This document shows positions 1 through 6,204 of a stretch of 11,473 bases of DNA, in pieces. The stretch covers positions 1 to 11,473 of the forward strand of contig JAMFRY010000189.1 of NCBI GenBank assembly GCA_026225015.1, given 5' to 3'. Both the position numbers and the translations under genes were made by a program. Below the pieces are notes generated by a model. The model made no database searches. It was given only the letters and a program-made list of their open reading frames with translations, and was not told where the DNA came from. This DNA is from Alphaproteobacteria bacterium (GTDB lineage Bacteria; Pseudomonadota; Alphaproteobacteria; Acetobacterales; Acetobacteraceae). Numbering within the stretch: position 1 is the first letter of the stretch; each line of letters starts with the position of its first letter.

Positions 1-698
1 ACCGTCAGATAGCCGGTTTGCGAGAATATCCGCATCTTGCGCTCGGTTTTGAGCGAAATCCGGCTGGCGGTGATGGTGGCAACCGCGCCGTTGCCGAATT
101 TGATCCGGGCGTTGGCGATATCGTCATGCGCGCTGGCAACCGCCGCCCCCACGGCGTCCACATGGTCGATCGGCTCGTTGATCAAAGAGAGGATCAGATC
201 GAGGTCGTGGATCATCAGATCGAGGATCACCGAAACATCGGTGCCGCGCGGCTTGAAAGGGGCGATCCGCACGGCGTCGATATAAAGCGGTTTGCCCATG
301 CGGGCGGTCACCGCGCCATGCGCCGCCGAAAAACGCTCCAGATGGCCGACCTGCAGAACCTTGCCCGAATCCCGCGCCAGCGCCGCCAAAACGGCGGCCT
401 GATCCAACGTCGCGGCGATCGGCTTTTCCACCAGCACATGCTTGCCTTCCCGCAGCGCAAGCGAGGCCAATTCAAAATGCGCATCCGCCGGCGCGGCGAT
501 AATCACCGCATCGCTGGCCGCCAGCAACTCCGCAAGCCCGAGCACCTTGGCGCCGGCTTCCCAGGCCACCGCCTTGGCGCGCTCCGCATCCGGGTCGGCG
601 ATGCCGGCAAGCACCGCCCTGGTGGCGCCAGCCAGCTTCAACGCATGGAAGCGGCCAAAATGCCCGGCGCCGATCAAACCGATATTCAGGCGGCTCAT
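1..698 (-). CDS. Gfo/Idh/MocA-family NAD(P)-dependent oxidoreductase (3' end cut by window edge)
   Basis: The minus frame is open from ATG at 698 to the left edge, giving 232 residues without a stop; the C-terminus lies outside. The N-terminal Rossmann fold shows GLIGAGHFG (7-15), a GxGxxG dinucleotide-binding loop. The family motif EKP is at 91-93, with K92 expected to be catalytic, followed by VGHLERF (117-123). A D-x-x-x-H pair, DLMIH (160-164), sits in the C-terminal domain and matches the usual active-site Asp/His. A GGAGG lies 13 nt upstream and a GAGGA lies closer to the ATG. Family members oxidise or reduce sugars, inositols or nucleotide sugars. The HLERF and MIHDLD motifs recall UDP-N-acetylglucosamine 3-dehydrogenase-like (GnnA/WlbA-type) members, but the substrate is inference. 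It is transcribed away from secD. The long open frame on the opposite strand (18-905) is a shadow. Confidence 0.9.
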   Translation of the reverse strand, partial: MSRLNIGLIGAGHFGRFHALKLAGATRAVLAGIADPDAERAKAVAWEAGAKVLGLAELLAASDAVIIAAPADAHFELASLALREGKHVLVEKPIAATLDQAAVLAALARDSGKVLQVGHLERFSAAHGAVTARMGKPLYIDAVRIAPFKPRGTDVSVILDLMIHDLDLILSLINEPIDHVDAVGAAVASAHDDIANARIKFGNGAVATITASRISLKTERKMRIFSQTGYLT

Positions 699-735
699 GG
701 GTATCCTCGACCTCCGTTCGGCAGCGTTTCGATCG

Positions 736-787
736 CCCCCCACCCGGCGCTTCGCGCCACCCTCCCCACAAGGGGGAGGGCCGGGGG
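736..787. repeat. REP-like palindromic intergenic repeat
   Basis: The spacer between the divergent oxidoreductase and secD genes contains two hairpins inside an outer stem. GGCGC (746-750), loop TTC, GCGCC (754-758) is the first. CCCTCCCC (760-767), a 5-nt loop, GGGGAGGG (773-780) is the second. CCCCC (736-740) can pair with GGGGG (783-787) to close both. This nested design and C/G-tract composition resemble the dispersed palindromic elements common between genes in alphaproteobacterial genomes. Multiple genomic copies cannot be shown from one window. The structure could also act as a transcript-end or stability element for either neighbour. Confidence 0.7.
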
Positions 788-862
788 TTGCGCGCGGCCA
801 ACGCCGCCTCCATACCGCTTCCGCCTGAATAAGAGCAATGTATCCGGAGCAAGCCGCCCACT

Positions 863-2443
863 ATGCTATACTTCACCCGCGCCAAAACCCTCGGCATTCT
901 GCTGATCTGCGCGCTTGGGCTTTTGCTCAGCCTGCCGAACCTGGCGCCACGCCCGAATTTCCTGCCCTCCGCCATCCCCTGGCCGCAGGTTCATCTCGGA
1001 TTGGACCTGAAAGGCGGCAGCTACCTGCTGCTGCAGATCGATTTCGACGCGGTGGTGCAACAGGACCTCAATACGCTGGTCGATGAAACCAGGCAGCAAA
1101 TGCACGGCGCCGGGCTGGGCTATATCGGCCTGCATGCCGATCCGGCGCATCATCAGGTGGTCCTGCACCTGCTCAATGCCGGCGATACCGGCGCAGCGCA
1201 GGCAGCACTCTCCAAGCTCATCACCTATGGCACGAATAATTCCGGCCCCAATATCGCGGTGAATATCGCCCCTGACGGCAGTGTCACGCTTACCCTTCCG
1301 CAACAGGCGCTGGCGGTCCGCAAGTCGCAGGCGCTGGACCAGTCCATCACCATCATCCAGCGCCGGATCGACGGTTCCGGCGTACTGAACCCGCAAATCG
1401 CCCGGCAAGGCAGCGATCAGATCGTCGTGCAACTGCCCGGCATTTCCGACCCGGACCGGATCCGCACGCTGATCGGCACCACCGCGCACATGACCTTCCA
1501 ATTGGTCGAGACCAATGCCGTGCCGGGCGCGCCGGCGCCTTTGGGTGACGAGATTCTGCCGATGCAGGATAATCCCGGCGAGCAAATGGTGGTGTTCTCG
1601 AATGTGTCGGTCGATGGCGCGGATCTGGAAAACGCCCAGGCCGGAACCGATCCGCAAAGCGGCCAATGGGTGATCAATTTCACCTTGAATTCTCTGGGCG
1701 CGCGGGAATTCTCCGACGTCACCACCGCCAATGTCGGCAAGCCCTTCGCCATCATCCTGGATGGCAAGATCATCATGGCGCCGAATATCCGCGAACCGAT
1801 CACCGGCGGATCCGGCCAGATCACCGGCAATTACACCGCCCAGCAGGCCACCGACCTTGCTTTGCTGCTGCGCGCCGGCGCCCTGCCCGCGCCGCTGAAC
1901 ATCGTCGAGGAACAGAGCGTCGGACCGGAACTGGGCGCGGACGCCATCAAGGCCGGTGCGTTATCGCTGGTTGCCGGCTTCATCCTGGTGATGATCTTCA
2001 TGGCGACGTTTTATGGCCTGTTCGGCTGGTTCGCGAATTTGGCCCTGGTGACGAACCTGGTCATCATGCTGGGCGCCCTCTCCTTCATGGGCGCCACGCT
2101 GACACTGCCGGGCATGGCGGGCATTCTGCTCACCCTCGGCATGGCGGTGGACGCCAATGTGCTGATCAACGAACGGGTTCGCGAAGAGGTGAAAGCCGGG
2201 CGCAAGCCGCTGGCAGCACTGGAAGCCGGCTATAAGCGCGCTTATGGCACCATCATCGACAGCAACGTCACCACGCTGCTGGCGCACGTCACTTTGTTCA
2301 TTTTCGGCTCGCCGCCGGTTCGCGGCTTCGCGGTGACGATCTGCGTCGGCATCCTCACCACATTGTTCACCGCGACGGTTCTGGTCCGCCTGATCACCTC
2401 GCGCTGGTACACCTCCCGGCGTCCCGCAGCTTTGCCGGTATAG
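863..2443 (+). CDS. secD: Protein translocase subunit SecD
   Basis: This is a 526-residue inner-membrane protein of the RND-like SecDF complex, which uses the proton motive force to help pull secreted proteins through SecYEG on the periplasmic side. An N-terminal membrane segment (about 8-27) precedes the signature LGLDLKGG (45-52). A large periplasmic region follows, with the conserved GKPFAIILDGKIIMAPNI stretch (292-309) and the QSVGPELGADAIKAG stretch (351-365) just before the membrane bundle. Five hydrophobic segments fill about 364-510, including GMAVDANVLINERVREE (426-442), the family's conserved membrane/loop motif. The length fits a compact SecD. The ATG at 863 has a GGAG about 9 nt upstream and immediately precedes the membrane anchor. 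The stop is 10 bp before secF, so the two are co-transcribed. A yajC gene, a frequent upstream partner, is not in this window's upstream spacer. Confidence 0.98.
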   Translation: MLYFTRAKTLGILLICALGLLLSLPNLAPRPNFLPSAIPWPQVHLGLDLKGGSYLLLQIDFDAVVQQDLNTLVDETRQQMHGAGLGYIGLHADPAHHQVVLHLLNAGDTGAAQAALSKLITYGTNNSGPNIAVNIAPDGSVTLTLPQQALAVRKSQALDQSITIIQRRIDGSGVLNPQIARQGSDQIVVQLPGISDPDRIRTLIGTTAHMTFQLVETNAVPGAPAPLGDEILPMQDNPGEQMVVFSNVSVDGADLENAQAGTDPQSGQWVINFTLNSLGAREFSDVTTANVGKPFAIILDGKIIMAPNIREPITGGSGQITGNYTAQQATDLALLLRAGALPAPLNIVEEQSVGPELGADAIKAGALSLVAGFILVMIFMATFYGLFGWFANLALVTNLVIMLGALSFMGATLTLPGMAGILLTLGMAVDANVLINERVREEVKAGRKPLAALEAGYKRAYGTIIDSNVTTLLAHVTLFIFGSPPVRGFAVTICVGILTTLFTATVLVRLITSRWYTSRRPAALPV

Positions 2444-2453
2444 AAGGTTTTTT

Positions 2454-3404
2454 ATGAATTTCCTGATGAAACCAATGTTCCGCTTCGTGCCGGACGGCAC
2501 GCGGATCCGCTTTATGAACGGCCGCTTTGCCGGGCTCATCGTCTCGGCGGTGCTCTCTTCCGCTTCGATCATCCTGTTCTTTTATCCGGGATTAAATCTG
2601 GGCCTGGATTTCCGCGGCGGCGTGGTGCTGCAAATCGAAACCCCGCAAAAGGCAAATTTCTCTGCCCTTCGCGCGGCTTTGGCCAAAGCGGGCTCAAGCG
2701 ATGCCGGCTTGCAAAGCTTCGGCGCCGGCGCGGCGGCGGATCATGGCGTGCTGATCAGCCTGGAATCCCGGCAGAACGCCGCCCAGACCCAAACCGCCAT
2801 CGCGCAGGTTGAAACCGCCCTCGCCTCTGCAGCACCCGGCGCCACAATCCTGCAAACCCAGGCCATCGGCGCCTCGGTTTCCAGCCAGCTTTTCACCCAA
2901 GGTCTCGAAGCTTTGGGCTTAAGCTTTGTGATGATCCTGGCCTATATCTGGTTTCGCTTCGAATGGCAGTTTGCCGTCGGCGCGGTCGCCACCCTGATAT
3001 TGGACACCACCAAGACCATCGGCTTCATGGTGGTCACGCGTATCCAGTTCGACCTTGTCACCATCGCCGCCATCCTCACCGTCATCGGTTATTCCACCAA
3101 CGATAAAGTGGTGGTCTATGACCGGGTGCGCGAGAATCTGCGCAAGTATAAAACCATGAAGCTGCGGGAACTCATCGACCTTTCCATCAACGAAACCCTG
3201 AACCGCACGCTCGGCACCTCCGGCACCGTGTTTCTGGCGGCGCTGCCATTGGCGCTGTTCGGCGGCTCGACCCTCGCCGGTTTTGCCTGGATCATGCTGT
3301 TTGGCATCGTCGTTGGCACGTCCTCCTCGATTTTCATCGCCGCGCCGATTCTGCTCTTCCTGAGCAAGCATCTGCGCCGCGCCGCCATGGCTACCAAAAA
3401 GTAG
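2454..3404 (+). CDS. secF: Protein translocase subunit SecF
   Basis: This 316-residue protein is the partner of SecD in the SecDF membrane motor of the Sec pathway. An N-terminal membrane segment (about 25-44) leads into GLDFRGG (50-56), the SecF counterpart of the SecD signature. A short periplasmic domain (about 57-145) follows, then five membrane segments between about 150 and 304. The hallmark GYSTNDKVVVYDRVREN is at 212-228. The ATG at 2454 has AAGG six bases upstream. A second in-frame Met at residue 5 is possible but leaves the protein essentially unchanged. The C-terminus is short and basic. Ten bases separate it from secD and 32 bases from the downstream desulfurase, so a shared transcript is likely. 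Nothing looks truncated. Confidence 0.98.
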   Translation: MNFLMKPMFRFVPDGTRIRFMNGRFAGLIVSAVLSSASIILFFYPGLNLGLDFRGGVVLQIETPQKANFSALRAALAKAGSSDAGLQSFGAGAAADHGVLISLESRQNAAQTQTAIAQVETALASAAPGATILQTQAIGASVSSQLFTQGLEALGLSFVMILAYIWFRFEWQFAVGAVATLILDTTKTIGFMVVTRIQFDLVTIAAILTVIGYSTNDKVVVYDRVRENLRKYKTMKLRELIDLSINETLNRTLGTSGTVFLAALPLALFGGSTLAGFAWIMLFGIVVGTSSSIFIAAPILLFLSKHLRRAAMATKK

Positions 3405-3436
3405 CGTAACCCGGCCCGAAGCGCCTATAGACGGCC

Positions 3437-4552
3437 ATGCTCTATCTCGACGCTAACGCGACCGAGCCTCTGCACCCCAAGGCGAGGGACGCGGCGCTCG
3501 GCGCGATGAACGCCACCGGCAACCCGTCTTCCGTCCACCGCGCCGGCAGGCAGGCGAGGCGGATTCTGGAGGATGCAAGGGAATCGCTCGGCGCAAACCT
3601 CCATGCAAGGCCGCAGGACATCGTCTTTACCTCCGGCGCCACGGAAGCCGATGCGCTGGCCATAAATGCGCTCGGCGCCGGCAGGCCAATCCTGATCGGC
3701 GCCACCGAGCACGACGCCATCCGCGCCACCACCCCGGATGCCATTCCTATCCCCGTCACCGCTTCCGGGCTGGTCGAACCGGAAATTCTGGAATCGCTTC
3801 TGGCGGCTCATCCGGGCGCGCTGGTCTGCCTGATGGCCGCCAATAACGAGACCGGCGTGCTGCACGATATCGAAACGGCGGCCGCCTTATGTTTGAAATA
3901 CAAAGCATTATTGCATATTGATGCGGTGCAGGCTGCGTTACGCGCGCCAAGGGATTGGCTGTCCCTCGGCGCCGCCTCCTTCGCCATCTCCGGCCACAAG
4001 GCGGCTGGCCCAATGGGCGCCGGGGCCTTGGTACTGGCGCCTGCTTATGCGGAAAACCTGCGCCCCATGATCAAGGGCGGCGGTCAGGAACTTGGCCGGC
4101 GCGGCGGCACGCCATCTTTGCCCGCGATTGCCGGCATGGCGGCGGCTTTCAACCTCTCGTACAACCCCAATATCATCACCTATCACGATGAAATTGCGGT
4201 ATTTTGTGAGCGTATCGGAGCCATCGTCATCGGCAAATCTGCCCCGCGTTTGCCAAACACGCTTTGCCTTGCCTATCCCGGCATCCGCGCCGATACCCAG
4301 CTCATCGCGTTGGATATGGCCGGAATCGCCGTCTCCGCCGGCGCCGCCTGCTCGTCGGGCAAGGTGGCGCGGAGCCATGTGCTGGTGGCCATGGGCCTCA
4401 ATGATCTCGCCGGCCAGGCCATCCGCGTCTCGCTGCCCTGGAATACCGAACCCGGCGCCGTTCCAGCCTTCACCGCAGCATACGAGGCCATGGTAAACCG
4501 TGTATTGCGCTTGGGTTCCCCAGCGTTTAGCCAAGCGCACGAATCCGCCTGA
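3437..4552 (+). CDS. Cysteine desulfurase, NifS/IscS-type (class V aminotransferase fold)
   Basis: This 371-residue PLP enzyme removes sulfur from L-cysteine as a protein-bound persulfide, releasing alanine. The start MLYLDANAT matches the family N-terminus. GATEAD (67-72), TEHDA (90-94) and IDAVQ (161-165) contribute to PLP binding, and SGHK places the Schiff-base lysine at K188. GGGQELGRRGGTP (214-226) matches the conserved phosphate-binding region, with GGTP in place of the common SGTEN. The persulfide cysteine is C305 in AGAACSSG. The protein is slightly shorter than IscS (about 400). No iscU or iscR is adjacent. It lies 17 bp before a ferredoxin and just ahead of mnmA, suggesting it supplies sulfur for tRNA thiolation, similar in layout to the dedicated desulfurase/MnmA pairs known in Firmicutes. 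That role is inference. The ribosome binding site is weak. Confidence 0.92.
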   Translation: MLYLDANATEPLHPKARDAALGAMNATGNPSSVHRAGRQARRILEDARESLGANLHARPQDIVFTSGATEADALAINALGAGRPILIGATEHDAIRATTPDAIPIPVTASGLVEPEILESLLAAHPGALVCLMAANNETGVLHDIETAAALCLKYKALLHIDAVQAALRAPRDWLSLGAASFAISGHKAAGPMGAGALVLAPAYAENLRPMIKGGGQELGRRGGTPSLPAIAGMAAAFNLSYNPNIITYHDEIAVFCERIGAIVIGKSAPRLPNTLCLAYPGIRADTQLIALDMAGIAVSAGAACSSGKVARSHVLVAMGLNDLAGQAIRVSLPWNTEPGAVPAFTAAYEAMVNRVLRLGSPAFSQAHESA

Positions 4553-4569
4553 ATTCTGAAGGTCAATCC

Positions 4570-4899
4570 ATGCCGAAAATGACGTTTATCGAACGCGATG
4601 GAACACGACGCGAGGTGGAAGCGCCGCTGGGTCTCTCCGTGCTGGAAGTCGCCCACAAGCACGATGTGGATCTCGAAGGCGCCTGCGAGGGTTCTCTGGC
4701 CTGCTCCACCTGCCATGTCATCGTCGATCCGGAATGGTTCTCCAAGCTCACCAAGCCGAGCGAGGATGAGGAAGACATGCTCGATCTCGCTTTCGGCCTA
4801 GAAAAAACCTCCCGCCTCGGCTGCCAGATCGTTATCACGCAAGCGCTGGACGGCCTTACCGTGAAACTCCCCAACTCGGTGCGGGCCTACAACAAATAA
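4570..4899 (+). CDS. [2Fe-2S] ferredoxin, adrenodoxin/Fdx type
   Basis: This is a 109-residue soluble electron carrier. Cluster-ligand cysteines are C39, C45, C48 and C85, spaced C-x5-C-x2-C ... C as in adrenodoxin and the Isc ferredoxin. The motif ACEGSLACSTCHV (38-50) and the acidic loop PSEDEEDMLDLA (63-74) are typical of this class, the acidic loop being the usual partner-docking surface. AAGG sits seven bases before the ATG at 4570; a second Met at residue 4 is possible. Isc-type ferredoxins donate electrons during Fe-S cluster assembly. Here it lies between a cysteine desulfurase and mnmA, so a role in persulfide or cluster chemistry there is plausible but unproven. Its stop TAA overlaps an ATG (TAATG) that begins a five-codon mini-ORF leading into mnmA. 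Confidence 0.95.
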   Translation: MPKMTFIERDGTRREVEAPLGLSVLEVAHKHDVDLEGACEGSLACSTCHVIVDPEWFSKLTKPSEDEEDMLDLAFGLEKTSRLGCQIVITQALDGLTVKLPNSVRAYNK

Positions 4900-4916
4900 T
4901 GAAAATAGTGCCATGA
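4899..4916 (+). promoter_or_regulatory. Five-codon mini-ORF linking ferredoxin stop to mnmA start
   Basis: ATG AAA ATA GTG CCA TGA runs from 4899 to 4916. Its ATG overlaps the ferredoxin stop as TAATG and its TGA overlaps the mnmA start as ATGA. The first 14 bases (ATGAAAATAGTGCC) closely repeat the mnmA start (ATGAAAATCGTGGT). No purine-rich ribosome binding site is visible before mnmA, so passing ribosomes may re-initiate here. Whether the mini-ORF is translated is inference. The arrangement may instead be a harmless duplication of the start region. Confidence 0.35.
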
Positions 4917-5974
4917 AAATCGTGGTCGCCATGTCCGGCGGAGTCGATAGCTCGGTGGTTGCCGGGCTGATGGCCGAGGCTGGCCATGAGGTAATCGGCA
5001 TAACGCTGCAACTCTACGACCATGGCGCGGCGATCGGCCGCAAGGGTGCGTGCTGCGCCGGCCAGGATATTCATGACGCCAAGCGGGTCGCCGACCAGCT
5101 GAATATCGCGCATTATGTCATTGATTCTGAACAAAGATTTCGCGCAAGCGTGATTTCCGCCTTCGCCGATTCCTATGCCAGCGGCCAGACCCCGGTGCCA
5201 TGCATTGCCTGCAACCAGCATCTGAAATTCGGCGATTTGTTGAATATGGCCCGCGATCTGGGCGCCGATGCGCTGGCCACCGGCCACTATGTCCGCCGCA
5301 TCGATGGGGACAATGGCGCGGAGCTGCACCAAGCGGTGGATGCGGCGCGCGACCAGAGCTGGTTCCTCTTCGCCACCACCCGCGAACAGCTCGAATATTG
5401 CCGTTTCCCGCTCGGAGATTTTGCCTCCAAATCCGCTGTGCGCAACGAGGCATCCCGGATGGGACTGCCCGTCGCGATCAAGCCGGACAGCCAGGATATC
5501 TGCTTCGTGCCGTCCGGCTCCTATGCCGAGATCGTGGGAAAATTCCGGCCGGAGGCATTGCAGGCGGGAGAGATCGTCTCCGAATCCGGCGCGATCCTGG
5601 GCACGCATCAAGGCATCGCCCGCTACACCATCGGCCAGGCCAAGCGTCTCGGTAGCGCCGCCTTGCAGGATAAGGAGGCCATGGTGGTGCGGCAAATCGA
5701 TCCTGCCAGCCGCCGGATCGTGGTGGGTCCGCGCAGATCGGGCGCGCGGCGGGTGGCGTTGCGGGACGTCAACTGGCTGATTGAGAAACCCCTTGGGCCG
5801 ATCCGGGCGGAGGTCAAGTTGCGTGCCAGGCAAGAGCTGCAACCGGCTGAAATAACGGCAAACGACGGCGGCGCTTGCCTGCTGCTCGATCATGCCAGCC
5901 TGGCAGCGCCTGGGCAGGCCGCAGTGTTCTATGCCGGCTCGCGGATCCTGGGCGGCGGTTTCATCACTCTCTGA
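4913..5974 (+). CDS. mnmA: tRNA-specific 2-thiouridylase MnmA
   Basis: This 353-residue enzyme inserts sulfur at C2 of wobble uridine 34 in tRNA-Lys, tRNA-Glu and tRNA-Gln, using ATP to activate the base. The PP-loop SGGVDSS (8-14) binds ATP. TPVPCIACNQHLKF (93-106) carries C97, equivalent to the first catalytic cysteine, and DSQDICFV (192-199) carries C197, which normally accepts the persulfide; both are present. ATGHY (122-126) and DQSWFL (147-152) are also conserved, and the C-terminal beta-barrel domain is complete. The ATG at 4913 gives the canonical MKIVVAMSGGVDSS start but lacks a clear ribosome binding site. A cysteine desulfurase and a ferredoxin lie directly upstream and are probably co-transcribed, supplying sulfur or electrons. 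No TusA-E relay genes are seen here. Confidence 0.98.
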   Translation: MKIVVAMSGGVDSSVVAGLMAEAGHEVIGITLQLYDHGAAIGRKGACCAGQDIHDAKRVADQLNIAHYVIDSEQRFRASVISAFADSYASGQTPVPCIACNQHLKFGDLLNMARDLGADALATGHYVRRIDGDNGAELHQAVDAARDQSWFLFATTREQLEYCRFPLGDFASKSAVRNEASRMGLPVAIKPDSQDICFVPSGSYAEIVGKFRPEALQAGEIVSESGAILGTHQGIARYTIGQAKRLGSAALQDKEAMVVRQIDPASRRIVVGPRRSGARRVALRDVNWLIEKPLGPIRAEVKLRARQELQPAEITANDGGACLLLDHASLAAPGQAAVFYAGSRILGGGFITL

Positions 5975-5990
5975 AATTTAGTCCCGCCAC

Positions 5991-6016
5991 TCGGCTCAAC
6001 GGCCGGCCGTTTCTTA
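5991..6016 (+). terminator. Candidate weak terminator or palindrome after mnmA
   Basis: Twenty-four bases after the mnmA stop lies a perfect 14-bp palindrome, AACGGCCGGCCGTT (5998-6011), followed by TCTT. As RNA it could form a short GC-rich hairpin (for example CGGC/GCCG around a 6-nt loop) with a poor U-tract. The position suits the end of the five-gene transcript, but the U-run is short, so an operator or chance palindrome is equally possible. Confidence 0.25.
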
Positions 6017-6040
6017 AAAGCAGAACACGATCTCGAAATA

Positions 6041-6068
6041 TCTACGAATGATTCGCCCGTATCGTAGA
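6041..6068. promoter_or_regulatory. Inverted repeat TCTACGA-N14-TCGTAGA, possible operator
   Basis: TCTACGA (6041-6047) and TCGTAGA (6062-6068) are perfect 7-bp inverted arms separated by 14 bases, giving a 21-bp centre-to-centre spacing, i.e. about two helical turns. It lies in the spacer upstream of the EAL gene. A dimeric regulator site is one reading; a long-loop RNA stem is another. No regulator family is recognised from the arms. Confidence 0.25.
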
Positions 6069-6123
6069 GGTCTGTTAACGGCTTGATAATAAAACCGGTG
6101 GAAAAGCTTGATCTTGCGAGGCT

Positions 6124-6152
6124 TTGAATTTTATTTTCACCGTTATTATGCA
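6124..6152 (+). promoter_or_regulatory. Weak sigma-70-like promoter candidate for the EAL gene
   Basis: TTGAAT (6124-6129) and TATGCA (6147-6152) are separated by exactly 17 bases within an AT-rich stretch about 50 bases before the EAL gene start. Matches to the consensus are partial (4/6 and 3/6). It is offered because the spacer after mnmA is AT-rich and a promoter is expected somewhere in it. If transcription began here, the leader would be short and would exclude most of the small upstream ORF. Confidence 0.18.
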
Positions 6153-6204
6153 ACCGTTTGATGGGATTTATGCATTGGGCTTTGCAGTGGGCTTTGCGGC
6201 TTGA
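6148..6204 (+). CDS. Putative 18-residue hydrophobic leader ORF ending TGATG at the EAL gene
   Basis: ATG at 6148 opens an 18-codon frame, MQPFDGIYALGFAVGFAA, whose TGA (6202-6204) overlaps the ATG of the EAL gene as TGATG, the classic layout for translational coupling. Its C-terminal half is hydrophobic and encoded by a 12-bp-period direct repeat (LGFA/VGFA). The frame is open further upstream to 6112, with TTG at 6124 giving a longer, still hydrophobic 26-residue version. No good ribosome binding site precedes either start, so translation is uncertain. A competing 19-codon frame begins at 6161 and ends at 6220. Confidence 0.22.
   Translation: MQPFDGIYALGFAVGFAA
6176..6197 (+). repeat. Two-copy direct repeat TGGGCTTTGC, period 12
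   Basis: TGGGCTTTGC occurs at 6176-6185 and again at 6188-6197, separated by AG, immediately before the EAL gene start. The 12-bp period preserves any reading frame through it. It may be slippage-generated and could vary in copy number between strains without frame change. Confidence 0.6.

Noticed and set aside
18..905. 295-codon open frame on the plus strand
   Set aside because: It lies opposite the Gfo/Idh/MocA gene, which has clear motifs on the minus strand, and its Arg/His/Gly-rich translation is typical of a shadow frame; it also runs into secD.
1961..2572. 203-codon minus-strand frame spanning the secD/secF junction
   Set aside because: Both underlying genes are certain, and the translation is a low-complexity His/Arg/Gln/Ala mixture without motifs.
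3405..3436. Terminator between secF and the desulfurase
   Set aside because: No stem with a T-run is visible in the 32-bp gap, so read-through and co-transcription are more likely.
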